Assembly: GCA_002320285.1 (NCBI GenBank)
Contig: DCKE01000027.1
Span: 278,822 to 342,821 of the forward strand
DNA length: 64,000 bases
Direction: 5' to 3'
DNA from: Flavobacteriaceae bacterium UBA1682
GTDB taxonomy: Bacteria > Bacteroidota > Bacteroidia > Flavobacteriales > Flavobacteriaceae
Shown: in pieces, positions 49,435 to 59,614 of the stretch
Position numbering within the stretch: position 1 is the stretch's first letter
How the letters are laid out: every line of letters starts with the position of its first letter
Made by a program: the position numbers and the translations under genes
The notes under the pieces: model-generated
Told to the model about the DNA's origin: nothing
Seen by the model: the letters and a program-made list of their open reading frames with translations, nothing else
The model's database searches: none

Positions 49435-52400
49435 TTAATTTTTTACTTTTTTGTACAAAGTTTGGTTCCCCATCGTTTGGAGTTTGATAATCAGTATTTG
49501 TTGGTTGTTGATCACCGGTAATACATAATTTTTAGCATCGATTTTAGGCGATTTAAACAATCGTTTTCCTGACATATCGTAGACCTCGATGTGTTGTATA
49601 TCGAAACCGATACTCTCAATTTGCAAAGCATCTCCTTTTTTATAGGCTAACCAATCGCTAACATCTTTATTTTTAGGTTGGTCAATGGCGAGTTTCTGCG
49701 AATCGTATACAATTTCAAAACGGTCCGTATAGACACCACTTTCACTGCTAAACACATAGTCCCCTAATTTAAGATCTTGTTCGGTATTCAACAGTTTATC
49801 CAGTAAAATGATGCGTTGATTTTGTTGGAATACACCATCAAAATGATTGATTTTTACAGTGAAATTTCCTGCTTCAACAGCTTTAAATCCTAACGATACT
49901 CGATCTGTGTTGACAAAAGGCAGGCCTTTACCTTGGATGACATAAGCGGTTTGGTCTTGATCGATTAAAGTATATAGGGCAGTTCCATCATGACCAAATA
50001 GTTTGGCGTCATTTCCACGATCAAAACCGTTAGTAGCACCTGCAACATATCCAATTAATATTTGGTTGTACAACAGTTTGCTGTTGTGATCCGTAAGATC
50101 GATCCAATAACGGTGACGTTCTACATTTGCGGATCTCATCATCGACCCTGTTGCGCTTACTCGCATTGCATTATTGAATTCGATAGCAGCAGCTTGGGTC
50201 TCAATAATAAAACCTTGTCCTTTTTGTACGATTCCCGTAGGTACGATTCCATTACCTGAACTCGTTGCACCGGTGCTGTTATAGCTGGCATAATTATTCC
50301 CGGTATAGGCTCCGTTTGCATACGGATACGAATTGGTATAGAAATAGATTGTTGCGTTATAATCGCTTACAATATCGGATAAATCTAAGGCAGATGGATA
50401 CGGATTACCAATCGAAGTAAAGTCTGTTGCATAAGTATTTACTAGTACTGGACCGTTGTTTAACACCCCTTTAAATTTCCCTTCATAACTTATCGCGTTT
50501 GGTAAGGAGTTGTAGTAGGTGTTTGGAGCTCTAAATAGATAGCCATAACCCACTTCCATGATTGAACTGCTAGAAAGGGTACTGTTATTAATCGGAGATT
50601 GGTTGACTAACTGAGAGCTACCCTTATAGGTAAAGATTCGTGTAGTCACAGTTTCTGGAGAGAAGCCAAAAACATTTTGCCCAGCTACTGGGGATGACCA
50701 TAAAGTATAGTCTAACCATTTCATCGGTGAACTGTTGCTGATTACAGTTGCGATACCCGTGTTGTTATCGTTTCCAATTTGCAACAGATTAGCCTGGTCC
50801 TCTATAATCAAATCAGCACCGATCTCTATGTCTACACCGTGATTAACCGTTAACGTATGTCCGCCTTTTATGCTGACTTTGGCGTTGTTTTCAACTGAAA
50901 TTGAACACGCTTTTAAGTCCGCTATAGAATTGAAATCTCCTGTAAATACGGCGCGGTAATCCAATGAATTTGGGCTTCCGTTGCTCCAAGATGTACCATT
51001 CCATACCGTGGTTAGCGCATCGGAAATAATGGTGATCTCCTGAGTTGAACTGCAACCTTTAGCATCGGTTACTTGAACCGTGTAAGTACCCGCAGCCAGT
51101 TCCGTTGCTTTGTTTAGTACCCCATTCGGCGTCGACCAAGTATAAGTATATGGCGCAGTTCCGCCTGTGGTTTCAACTGTTGCAGTTCCATAAGGATTAC
51201 CACTACAACCAATATTGGTTTGTGTACTAGTAATCACTAAAGGGGCTGCTTGTACAATCGTAAATGGTTGGCTTAATGTACATCCGTTTGCATCTGTGAT
51301 GGTCACCGTATACAGTCCAGCAGTTAGATTGGAAGCAGTGGCTTCAGAGCCTCCATTTGGTGCCCAAGAATAGGTGTAACCCGGGGTTCCACCAGTTACG
51401 AGAACTGTAGCTGAGCCGTTTGTTCCACTCTGACAACTCACATTTACTTGTGATGGCGTAACCGCCAAAGCACTGCGTTGCGATATATCCACACTGGTGC
51501 TGGTAGAGCAGCCTTTACTATCTGTAATAATTACGGTATAGGTCGATGCTGCTAGGTTATTGATAGTTGGTGTTGTTGCGCCATTCGACCATAAGTAGGT
51601 ATACGGTGCGCTTCCTCCAATTGGATTCACGGTAGCCGTACCCGTGGCTGCACCATAACAAGCGATATTCGTTTGCGTCGTTGATGGTATTAAAAGAGGT
51701 GGTTCATTGATGGTAAAAGTTGTACTACGTGTACAACCTTTAGCGTCGGTTATCTCGACGTCATAGGTTCCCGCGCTCAATCCTGTAGCTGTTGCCGTTG
51801 TAGCTTGGTTAGACCATAAATAGGTGTATGGCAGTGTTCCTCCAGTTATAGTAACTGTAGCCGATCCGTTTGAACCGCCATTACAACTAACGTTAACTTG
51901 TTTCTCTAATAGCGTTAACGGTATAGAGCCGGTTATAGTTATAGAATCTGTAACGCTACATTGGTTGGCATCGGTTACCAAAACCGTATAGGTACCCGCA
52001 ACTAATCCCGTTGCAGTAGCTGCAGATCCGCCTGTAGGATACCAGGAATAAGTATAATTACCAGTGCCTCCAGTAACTGTAACCGTTGCAGTACCGTCGG
52101 ATATGGCATTACAACTGATGTTGGTTTGCGAAATGGTGGCTTGTAAAGGCTCTTTTTGGCTGATGTTAAAACTTTCGCTGATTTGACAATTATTGGCATC
52201 AGTAATGAGTACGGTATAGTTTCCAGCTGTTAATGAAGATGCAGTTGCTGCGGTTCCGCCAGATGGAGACCACGAATAGCTGTATGGTGCCACTCCGCCG
52301 CTAACCGTTACTGTTGCTGATCCAGAGCTAGCGCCAAAACAACCTATATTAACTTGACTACCGGAGCTCGTTAAAGCTGCAGGTTCTGTAATTGTGAAAT

Positions 52401-55400
52401 ATTTTCCGATAGTACAACCATTCGCATCGGTAATCAATACGAAGTACTGGTTTGCTGTCAGATTAGAGATTGATGGAGTAGTGGCACCATTGGTCCACAA
52501 ATAAGTATAGGGAGCTTGACCTCCGCTTGGAGTTACACCAGCACTTCCGTTGTTATTGCCGTTGCAACTTACCGATATACTGGAAGTTGTTGCACTTAAA
52601 ACCGTCGGTTGTGTAATAGTAAATGTCGCATTTTTAGAGCAACCGTTGCCATCCTTGACAATAACGGAATACAAGCCGGCATTTAAATTTGAAATTTTTG
52701 CCGATGTTGCGCCGTTAGACCACAAATAGCTATAAGGCGGATTACCACCACTTACTGTAACCTCTGCAGACCCGTCTGCCGCTCCGTTACATTTGATGTT
52801 AGTACTCGATTCTACAACAACAAGTAGCTCGGGTTCCGTAATGGTGATCGTTTTAGTAATTATACAGGCGTTACTATCGGTAATGGTAACGGTATAAGTA
52901 TCTGCCTTTAGCCCTGTAGCCGAAGCTAATGTACCTCCTGAAGGAGCCCACGAATAGGTATAAGGCGGGGTTCCTCCGCTGGCATTTACCGTTCCCGAAC
53001 CATTAGAACCTCCATGGCAACTAACAGGGCTCTGACTTGCTGTTACTGCTAGCGCAGTGGGTTGGGTCAGGGTTATGGATTTGGTCAGTATACAGGTATT
53101 GGCATCCATGATATCGACAGTATAATTTCCTGCGACTAGTCCGGAAATACTTTGTGTAGTAGCTCCATTTGACCATCGGTAAGTATAGGGGGCTGTTCCT
53201 CCTGTTGGGATTACTGAGGCATGACCTGTAGCTCCTCCAAAACAAGCTAAATTGGTTTGAGAGGTTGCTGCCACTAAAAGTGTTGGCTGAGTGATGGTGT
53301 AACTTCTAGTGGTTTTACAACCTTTGGAATCGGTTACAGTCACGGTATGTACACCAGCTGCTAAGCCTGTGGCAGTAGTAAGAGTAGAGGAGCTCGTATT
53401 CCACGAGTAGGTGTAAGGTGCGGTTCCTCCCGAAGCAACTACGGTAGCTGTTCCGTTTGAACCGTTATAACAACTTACCCAGGTAAAGCTTCCCGTTGTG
53501 GTCAGCGCGTTTACGGGCTGCGTCAAAGTTATTGTTGCCGTAGCTGTTCCGCCGATGGCATCTGTAACGGTCAGCGAATAGTTGCCAGACGCTAAATTTG
53601 ATCGAGTAGCGGTTGTAGATGCACCGTCAAGCCACTGATAGGTATATGGAGCGATTCCGCCTACAACAGCGCTGCTAAGAGCTCCTGTTGATTCACTATG
53701 ACAGTTGATGTGAGTCGGACTTAAGGTAACTGCTAAGGGGACCAGTGGGATTTGAAGTTCATAAGCACCCAAGTCTATATTCGCTTCGCTGAGACGAGCA
53801 AAATTACCTAAATCGCGGTCATTTTGCAGGTCACCGCCATTTGCGGAATAGTAAGTATTGTTCCCTTTATTTCTTGCAGGACTGGCCATTTTTAAACTAA
53901 AATCGTTGCTAGCCGCATTATTAAATTGGGGGTCGACATTCCAATTGCCTGTGATTACATTTTTTGTGATATTGTTTAGCGCTATAAAATCTGCAGCCGT
54001 GTCTGGCCCTACAGCAGTAGTATTATCCCAAATGATGCTGTTGTAGATTTGAGCAACTGGTAGGGTTGATCCCATCGTACCCTGAAAGGCACTTGTAGCA
54101 GCAGCAGTGTTTTTAGTAATTACCGTATTGGTGATTTTTGTAGAAGATGAGCTACTATATAATATCGAATACAAATTAGATGCTGTATTGTTATAGATGG
54201 CACTGTTCAAGATGTTAACAGTAGAACTGTCAATAGAGAAACCAGCAATGTTAGTGGCTGTATTATTTCGAACCTGACCGTTTTTAAAGGAAAGCGAACT
54301 ATCTTTAATATAAGCTGCTGCTCCGGTTCCCTTATTTTTTTCGAAGACGACGTCCAGGAGTTTCACATTGGAAAGTACAGCATACATTCCAGCTCCTGCA
54401 GTTCTCAAAATATTCTTCGTATTGATAACTACAGCTCCTGTTGATCCCGTGTTTCCTCCACTAATGGTAAATCCATTCATGCTAAAAGTTGAACCTACTG
54501 CAGTAACCACGTGATAGGTGTTTTCTGTATGATTATCAAAGCTTTCTGAGAGATCATTGCCCGATAAATCGCCGCTCAATATTGTTTTATTATTATTCCA
54601 GATTCTGTCGCTTACTGCGTTTTCTGTACCGGCAAATCCTCCATATAGGTTGATGTTGTTTTCAATGTAAAAGGTTTGATCTCTAGAAGCAGTTGGCAAG
54701 TTGCCTAAGTCTAAGTCGGTTAAGGTATATTGGGGTAAATAGGTGCCTGCAGAAACCCATATTTGAAGTGGGTTTTGGGCATTCCATAGATTTTTACTAG
54801 CATTCTCTCGTGCCCATGCTAACGCATCGGACAATTCTCCTATCGCATTATCCCAACTATCACCAGTACCGTTTGAACCTTTTTTTACAAATAAAACTTT
54901 GTTGCTGTTTGGTGCAAAATTGAAGTCTTTTATCGAACGTACGCGGTAATTGCCCAAATCGCAAATGTACAACTGTGAATTGGCAAATAACAGTCCGCTT
55001 GGTCCTTTGAGGTTGGCGAGTTCGGGAGAGGAGCCGTCGCCAGAAAAGCCTTTTGTACCAGTTCCTGCATAGGTACTATGTACACCGCCAGCCGTAATTT
55101 TACGAACAACGTGTTTTCCACCGGCACTTACATAGATGTTGTTTTGCGCATCTACCGTAACTCCGTTACAACCTCCCAAACCATTGCCGGTAATATTGGT
55201 CGTACCGTCTCCAGCTGCATTGGAAAGCTGACCGTTGTTCAAATTCACTTTGCGGATTCGTCTATTGCCCATATCGGCGATGTATAGATGCGAGTCTTTG
55301 ATGAATAAAGCAGTAGGGGAATTTAAAGTAGCACTTGATGCTTGATTGTCCGCATTATTAAATCCGGCAATGCCCGTACCGACAAAGGTTGTATGAACAG

Positions 55401-55923
55401 CTGCAGGGGTGATTTTCTTTACCGTGTTTTTTTGACCGGTGCTGACATAGATGTTTTGATTGTTGTCTACAGCTACGGAAACACAACCTCCGAGTCCATT
55501 ATTGGTGGTGTTTTCAGTACCATCTCCAGCAACTGTGGTGATGATATTGGTCGTTAAATTAATTTTTCGAATGCGTCGATTGCCTTGGTCGGCAATATAC
55601 AAGTTGTTGTTTTGTACTGTAACACTTGATGGAGCATTAAGCGTGGCTGCATTAGCAAGCCCCGTATCGCCACTATAACCGGCAATTCCAGTACCTGCAA
55701 ATACCGTTTTTTGCTGAGTGGGAGTAATTTTTAATATGACGTGGCTACCAGCCGTCGCCAAATAAAAATTGCCTTGACTGTCTTGGGCAATGCTGTTTGC
55801 ACCGCCTGTCGACAAATTCGTTATAGCGGTATTGCCATCGCCCCAAACCGTATTGATTTTATACTGAGCTTGCAGTAGAAAAGGCAATAATAATCCTAAA
55901 ATTAAATAGTATAGTTTTTTCAT
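49435..55923 (-). CDS. Giant T9SS-exported surface protein with NHL-type, beta-helix and SprB repeats
   Basis: A protein of about 2160 residues. After the signal peptide (LGLLLPFLLQAQ) come NHL/beta-propeller-like repeats to about residue 335 (LYIADQGNRRIRKINLTTN recurs). A parallel beta-helix-like region follows to about 725 (NNINLYGGFAGTE, NGFTISGGNTG), then 12 SprB-type repeats of about 75 residues (about 728-1636; core VSCNGGSNGSATV...GGTxPYTYxWSNGA). A region with LTVNHGVDIEIGADLIIEDQ follows, and a type A T9SS sorting domain covers the last 80 residues (VYDMSGKRLFKSPKIDAKNY). SprB is the Flavobacterium gliding adhesin; this shares its repeats but not its size. The ATG at 55923 was chosen. 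It follows three collar-protein genes by 6 bases. Confidence 0.88.
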   Translation of the reverse strand: MKKLYYLILGLLLPFLLQAQYKINTVWGDGNTAITNLSTGGANSIAQDSQGNFYLATAGSHVILKITPTQQKTVFAGTGIAGYSGDTGLANAATLNAPSSVTVQNNNLYIADQGNRRIRKINLTTNIITTVAGDGTENTTNNGLGGCVSVAVDNNQNIYVSTGQKNTVKKITPAAVHTTFVGTGIAGFNNADNQASSATLNSPTALFIKDSHLYIADMGNRRIRKVNLNNGQLSNAAGDGTTNITGNGLGGCNGVTVDAQNNIYVSAGGKHVVRKITAGGVHSTYAGTGTKGFSGDGSSPELANLKGPSGLLFANSQLYICDLGNYRVRSIKDFNFAPNSNKVLFVKKGSNGTGDSWDNAIGELSDALAWARENASKNLWNAQNPLQIWVSAGTYLPQYTLTDLDLGNLPTASRDQTFYIENNINLYGGFAGTENAVSDRIWNNNKTILSGDLSGNDLSESFDNHTENTYHVVTAVGSTFSMNGFTISGGNTGSTGAVVINTKNILRTAGAGMYAVLSNVKLLDVVFEKNKGTGAAAYIKDSSLSFKNGQVRNNTATNIAGFSIDSSTVNILNSAIYNNTASNLYSILYSSSSSTKITNTVITKNTAAATSAFQGTMGSTLPVAQIYNSIIWDNTTAVGPDTAADFIALNNITKNVITGNWNVDPQFNNAASNDFSLKMASPARNKGNNTYYSANGGDLQNDRDLGNFARLSEANIDLGAYELQIPLVPLAVTLSPTHINCHSESTGALSSAVVGGIAPYTYQWLDGASTTATRSNLASGNYSLTVTDAIGGTATATITLTQPVNALTTTGSFTWVSCYNGSNGTATVVASGGTAPYTYSWNTSSSTLTTATGLAAGVHTVTVTDSKGCKTTRSYTITQPTLLVAATSQTNLACFGGATGHASVIPTGGTAPYTYRWSNGATTQSISGLVAGNYTVDIMDANTCILTKSITLTQPTALAVTASQSPVSCHGGSNGSGTVNASGGTPPYTYSWAPSGGTLASATGLKADTYTVTITDSNACIITKTITITEPELLVVVESSTNIKCNGAADGSAEVTVSGGNPPYSYLWSNGATSAKISNLNAGLYSVIVKDGNGCSKNATFTITQPTVLSATTSSISVSCNGNNNGSAGVTPSGGQAPYTYLWTNGATTPSISNLTANQYFVLITDANGCTIGKYFTITEPAALTSSGSQVNIGCFGASSGSATVTVSGGVAPYSYSWSPSGGTAATASSLTAGNYTVLITDANNCQISESFNISQKEPLQATISQTNISCNAISDGTATVTVTGGTGNYTYSWYPTGGSAATATGLVAGTYTVLVTDANQCSVTDSITITGSIPLTLLEKQVNVSCNGGSNGSATVTITGGTLPYTYLWSNQATTATATGLSAGTYDVEITDAKGCTRSTTFTINEPPLLIPSTTQTNIACYGAATGTATVNPIGGSAPYTYLWSNGATTPTINNLAASTYTVIITDSKGCSTSTSVDISQRSALAVTPSQVNVSCQSGTNGSATVLVTGGTPGYTYSWAPNGGSEATASNLTAGLYTVTITDANGCTLSQPFTIVQAAPLVITSTQTNIGCSGNPYGTATVETTGGTAPYTYTWSTPNGVLNKATELAAGTYTVQVTDAKGCSSTQEITIISDALTTVWNGTSWSNGSPNSLDYRAVFTGDFNSIADLKACSISVENNAKVSIKGGHTLTVNHGVDIEIGADLIIEDQANLLQIGNDNNTGIATVISNSSPMKWLDYTLWSSPVAGQNVFGFSPETVTTRIFTYKGSSQLVNQSPINNSTLSSSSIMEVGYGYLFRAPNTYYNSLPNAISYEGKFKGVLNNGPVLVNTYATDFTSIGNPYPSALDLSDIVSDYNATIYFYTNSYPYANGAYTGNNYASYNSTGATSSGNGIVPTGIVQKGQGFIIETQAAAIEFNNAMRVSATGSMMRSANVERHRYWIDLTDHNSKLLYNQILIGYVAGATNGFDRGNDAKLFGHDGTALYTLIDQDQTAYVIQGKGLPFVNTDRVSLGFKAVEAGNFTVKINHFDGVFQQNQRIILLDKLLNTEQDLKLGDYVFSSESGVYTDRFEIVYDSQKLAIDQPKNKDVSDWLAYKKGDALQIESIGFDIQHIEVYDMSGKRLFKSPKIDAKNYVLPVINNQQILIIKLQTMGNQTLYKKVKN

Positions 55924-55929
55924 AATCAA

Positions 55930-56538
55930 TTAATTATAGGAGGGATAATATCCTTGTGTGGCAATTATATAAGTAAGCACCAAATAAGGTTGTCTGTTGT
56001 CTATTGGATTTCCAAAGGGAGTGTTGCTAACCATCTGTGGGCTTAGTGATGTTCTAGGTTCAGCGGTTGAATAACTCGCATCTACCTCGTTCAAATCAAG
56101 CGTTTGTCCCGTTGCCAAACTATTTCCTGCTGCGATGTTTGTATCTCCAGGACCGTTATATACTTTTAAAGTATGATTGTGCGACGGCAGGTTGCTTGTA
56201 ATTAGTACGGTATTTTCTGTACCTTCAACCGAGCCTTTAGTATAGGTGACTCCAAAAGCATCTGAACCAGCGCCTGTAGCAATACGACCTCGTAAATCTG
56301 GTAATGCAAAGGTTGTTTGCCCGTTGCCTCCATAAGTAGTACCTAATAAACTGAACAGTGCTTGGTTTTGAGCTATCGACAAAATCTGACCGTTGCATTC
56401 GAGCCAACCTTTAGGAATAAAATAGATTGGGGAGATTTTAATCTCTCCGAGGATAGGATAATCTTGAGCTTGCGACATCCACGGACAACTGAAAAAGGCC
56501 AGTAGAGAGCATAGTGCGGGGAGTAATTTTTTTTTCAT
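55930..56538 (-). CDS. Secreted tail-collar (MdpB-like) protein, third copy
   Basis: A 202-residue protein with a signal peptide (FFSCPWMSQAQ) and a phage tail collar domain: LGEIKISPIYFIPKGWLECN, then LLGTTYGGNGQTTFALPDLR and the end YIIATQGYYPSYN. Relatives are named microcystin-dependent protein or tail collar domain proteins. The domain forms trimeric fibre collars in phages, and the role of secreted copies is unknown. It is the last of three tandem paralogues before the giant surface protein. Confidence 0.82.
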   Translation of the reverse strand: MKKKLLPALCSLLAFFSCPWMSQAQDYPILGEIKISPIYFIPKGWLECNGQILSIAQNQALFSLLGTTYGGNGQTTFALPDLRGRIATGAGSDAFGVTYTKGSVEGTENTVLITSNLPSHNHTLKVYNGPGDTNIAAGNSLATGQTLDLNEVDASYSTAEPRTSLSPQMVSNTPFGNPIDNRQPYLVLTYIIATQGYYPSYN

Positions 56539-56588
56539 ATTTAAAAAAATAAGGAAGTTATTTTAAATGGATTGTGCTATTTTATGTC

Positions 56589-57200
56589 TTAATTCTTAGA
56601 GGGGTATATGCCTTCTAAGGCAATAATATAGGTTAACGTTAAAGAGGGTTGTGTATTTGAAATGGGGATACTTCCACCGACAGCTGAAATGGTTAAGGGG
56701 TTGAGTTCCGCATTGGGAGGTTGCGTAGAGAACGGAAATTGTATCGTGTTTAAATCCAGTGATTGCGCGATTGCAATAACAGCACCTGCAGCAGAGTCTA
56801 GATTGCCAGTACCATTGTATATACTAAGGTAGTGAAAATGAGGGGGTAAGTCATTTGCCGTAAGGGTGATGGTTCTAACTCCGGCTGTAGTCCCAGAAAG
56901 ATAGTTTTTACTCAAACCCGGTCCTTGTCCTGTTCCTACAGGAACTTTTCCCATAAGATTGGGTAGGGCAAAATTGGTTGTGCCATTCCCTCCGTAATTT
57001 GTGCCAATTACGCTATATAGTGTCGAATAATTTGCGATTGGTAATAGTGAGCCGTCGCAAAATGCCCAGCCAGAAGGAGCAGTGTAGCCGTTAAATATTT
57101 TTATTTCTCCAATATAGTTATCCTGAGCTAAGCTTTTCAAAGGACTTAATAAGAACAGCAATAAACTATATAATGCGAGCTGAAGTAGATTTTTTTTCAT
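56589..57200 (-). CDS. Secreted tail-collar (MdpB-like) protein, second copy
   Basis: A 203-residue paralogue with a signal peptide (LSPLKSLAQ), collar core YIGEIKIFNGYTAPSGWAFC, VIGTNYGGNGTTNFALPNLM and the shared end YIIALEGIYPSKN. The ATG at 57200 was chosen; a longer frame would overlap the preceding gene and bury the signal peptide. It probably assembles with its neighbours or with the giant protein. Confidence 0.82.
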   Translation of the reverse strand: MKKNLLQLALYSLLLFLLSPLKSLAQDNYIGEIKIFNGYTAPSGWAFCDGSLLPIANYSTLYSVIGTNYGGNGTTNFALPNLMGKVPVGTGQGPGLSKNYLSGTTAGVRTITLTANDLPPHFHYLSIYNGTGNLDSAAGAVIAIAQSLDLNTIQFPFSTQPPNAELNPLTISAVGGSIPISNTQPSLTLTYIIALEGIYPSKN

Positions 57201-57225
57201 AAGTATAAAGGGTGAGAAGTGACGA

Positions 57226-57831
57226 TTATGGATGACTTGGGTATACACCATATAGTGCGATGATATGTGTAATTCCGATCGAAGGCTGGGTATTTTCCAA
57301 ATCCGAATTTCTACCAGTTGCTGAGATGCTTAAAACATTCAGAAGCGTGTTTGGAGCATTATTCGTATAACCTTTGTTCGTACTGTTTAAATCTAAGGTT
57401 CGGTTTCTTGCCAATGCATTATTTTGTGCGTTCACAACATTGCCGACAGCATTATATATATTGACTGCATGCGAATGAGCAGGAAGGTTGAGTGCAGTTA
57501 TTCTAAAGATCTCCGTGCCGCCAGTTTGTCCCATTATGTAATTGCCCAAGGTTGGACCTTGACCCCTGCCAATCACTACGCGGCCTCTTAAATCTGGAAG
57601 GTTAAATGTATTTATCCCATCTCCACCATAAGTCGTACCTAATAGGGTATACAAAGCACTATTCTCTGAAATGCTTAAAGACTGACCGTTACAAATAGCC
57701 CAATCAGTTGGTGGGTAATTTCCTGCAAAAAGCCGAATCTCACCCAGCGTAGGCTGAGCAAAACTTTTGATTGAAAAAACTAAAAAGAGAAATAGAGCCC
57801 CTTTGAAGTTGAGGAGGAATTTTTGTTTCAT
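57226..57831 (-). CDS. Secreted tail-collar (MdpB-like) protein, first copy
   Basis: A 201-residue paralogue with a signal peptide (LVFSIKSFAQ), collar core TLGEIRLFAGNYPPTDWAIC, LLGTTYGGDGINTFNLPDLR and the end HIIALYGVYPSHP. First gene of the minus-strand operon that continues through two more copies, the giant SprB-repeat protein and the 73-residue membrane protein. The promoter box lies 53 bases upstream. Confidence 0.82.
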   Translation of the reverse strand: MKQKFLLNFKGALFLFLVFSIKSFAQPTLGEIRLFAGNYPPTDWAICNGQSLSISENSALYTLLGTTYGGDGINTFNLPDLRGRVVIGRGQGPTLGNYIMGQTGGTEIFRITALNLPAHSHAVNIYNAVGNVVNAQNNALARNRTLDLNSTNKGYTNNAPNTLLNVLSISATGRNSDLENTQPSIGITHIIALYGVYPSHP

Positions 57832-58165
57832 AAAATGTAGAGGTGTTAATTGCTTTTTAGTTTGTTTTTAGTGACTATATGCATCAAATGTAAAACTTAA
57901 TCCTTTTTTTGAACCTATACTTTAGGCTAGTTTTTTAACTTTTGTGGGACAGTTTTTTTGTTAAATTATTGTTTTTCAATGAGGTGATTTTTTATTTGTC
58001 CGCTTTTTTTACTAAAGTAATTTCGTGTTTTTGAATGAAAAATAAATTTTACATGGGTTTTGGATGTACGAGTATTTAAATTTATTTAAGTTAATTTTTA
58101 GAAGTTTTAATTCACTAAATTTGCATTGTTCGCATTTAGCGAGTTTTTAACTAAAAAGAAACCTA
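57832..58165. promoter_or_regulatory. Divergent promoter region between collar operon and LuxR regulator
   Basis: 334 AT-rich bases. The minus-strand box TACATTTG (57892-57885) serves the collar operon, with a TTC 18 bases before it at the -33 position. The plus-strand box TAAATTTG (58116-58123) serves the LuxR gene. No coding sequence is seen. The divergent arrangement suggests that the LuxR protein controls the collar operon. Confidence 0.6.
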
Positions 58166-59614
58166 TTGAGTTTTATTCGAACCCTATTAACCACTATATT
58201 ATTTTTGGCTCTTTGCTTTGTAGTAAATGCACAGGAGAAAGACGAACAATTGGATCTTAGTTATTTTAATCAATTCAAGTTTGAAGAACTGAATCAGCAA
58301 CAAAATACCTTCGAAGCAAAAGCACTAGAAAATGATTACTTTTGGATAAAATGTGTGATTCCTGCTGATTTGTTAGGAAAGTCATTATCGTTGCAAATTT
58401 CCAGCATGTATTTCGACGAAATATACCTGTACGCACAGAATGATAGCAGTGTATTTAAATTAGTTGGTCGTTCTGGAAATAACTTTCGTAACTTAGATAA
58501 TAAGCCGAAAAGGTTCAATCAAATTGAATTTAAGACTGATTATCCGGTAATTTTCCTAAAAAATAAGGTTAGTCGCTATGCTGGAGTTGATTTACAAGTT
58601 AAGGAAACAGAACAACTCTATCAAGATGAGCGTTGGGATTTTTTTAAACTCGGAGGGTATTACGGTTTAGCAGTCATGTCTGTGATTTTTAATCTGGTAT
58701 TTTTTGTCATTTTTAAAGACAAACGATTTATCTCCTATTGCTTTTTACTAAGCTTCATTTTTTTACAGTTTTTATATGAAGATGGATTATTGATTTTCTT
58801 TACATCCAATAACTGGATACTTAAAAATTTTGTGGTACTTTTTTCTTGGTTGACCGCAGCGATGGCCTGTGTGTTTACGTATCATTTTTTAAATATAAAA
58901 GATATAGATTCCTATTTTGTTAAAGTAGCTAGTGTACTCGTAGGCATTACTTTAGCCGTAACCTTGATTTATTTTTTTACGGAAAATATCGTTTTCTTAT
59001 TACTGGCAAATGGATTTAACGTGCTGGTTGCACTATGGTGTTGTTATATAGGTATTAAGTTATTCAAAACAAATGTACTTGCCCGTTTTATGATTGCGAC
59101 TTTGGGTATCGTATTAATTTTTGGAATTGGTTATAATTTACACCAAATGTCAGTCTCTCCCATTTTTAATTTTTTTACTAGAGATGCTTTTAGATTAGCT
59201 AGTGCTTTTGAAATCATTAGTATCAGTTTTGCTATTATTTATGATGTCAAAAAGATTAAAACTCAGAATTATAATTATCGCAATGAAATCCAAAATTACG
59301 TAAAACAGTTGGAGGTGCTCAGTTTTGAACAAGTAGATCTGGATTTAAAGAGACCAAAAAGTATCTTTGTAGACGGACAATTTTTGGATTCGATTCTTGA
59401 TCAGCTCAAGCAAACCCATTTTTTAACCGATAGGGAATTGCAGGTATTAAAGTTTATTACAGAAGGTTATTCCAACCAACAAATTGCAGAAAAATTATTT
59501 GTATCGGTCAGTACAGTCAAATACCACGTTAGTAATTTGTATTTTAAATTAGAAATTAAAAACAGAAGTCAGGCGCTAAAATTTATGCATCAATATGCTA
59601 GCCCCTCTTCCTGA
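58166..59614 (+). CDS. Membrane-bound LuxR-type regulator with 7TM sensor
   Basis: A 482-residue one-component regulator. It has a signal peptide (LFLALCFVVNAQ), a periplasmic 7TMR-DISM-like sensor domain at about residues 25-150 (KSLSLQISSMYFDEIYLYAQ), seven helices at about 160-365, a short coiled linker, and a C-terminal LuxR helix-turn-helix (LTDRELQVLKFITEGYSNQQ, then LFVSVSTVKYHVSNLY). The start is TTG at 58166, needed to keep the signal peptide. It is divergent from the collar/SprB operon and may couple an envelope signal to surface-protein expression. Confidence 0.83.
   Translation: MSFIRTLLTTILFLALCFVVNAQEKDEQLDLSYFNQFKFEELNQQQNTFEAKALENDYFWIKCVIPADLLGKSLSLQISSMYFDEIYLYAQNDSSVFKLVGRSGNNFRNLDNKPKRFNQIEFKTDYPVIFLKNKVSRYAGVDLQVKETEQLYQDERWDFFKLGGYYGLAVMSVIFNLVFFVIFKDKRFISYCFLLSFIFLQFLYEDGLLIFFTSNNWILKNFVVLFSWLTAAMACVFTYHFLNIKDIDSYFVKVASVLVGITLAVTLIYFFTENIVFLLLANGFNVLVALWCCYIGIKLFKTNVLARFMIATLGIVLIFGIGYNLHQMSVSPIFNFFTRDAFRLASAFEIISISFAIIYDVKKIKTQNYNYRNEIQNYVKQLEVLSFEQVDLDLKRPKSIFVDGQFLDSILDQLKQTHFLTDRELQVLKFITEGYSNQQIAEKLFVSVSTVKYHVSNLYFKLEIKNRSQALKFMHQYASPSS

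Noticed and set aside
51010..53740. CRISPR-like or noncoding tandem repeats
   Set aside because: The period of about 225 bases is imperfect and in frame. It encodes the SprB repeats of the giant protein.
55930..57831. Prophage tail module
   Set aside because: All three collar proteins have signal peptides, and no capsid, portal, integrase or lysis genes lie nearby. Operon context is a T9SS surface protein.
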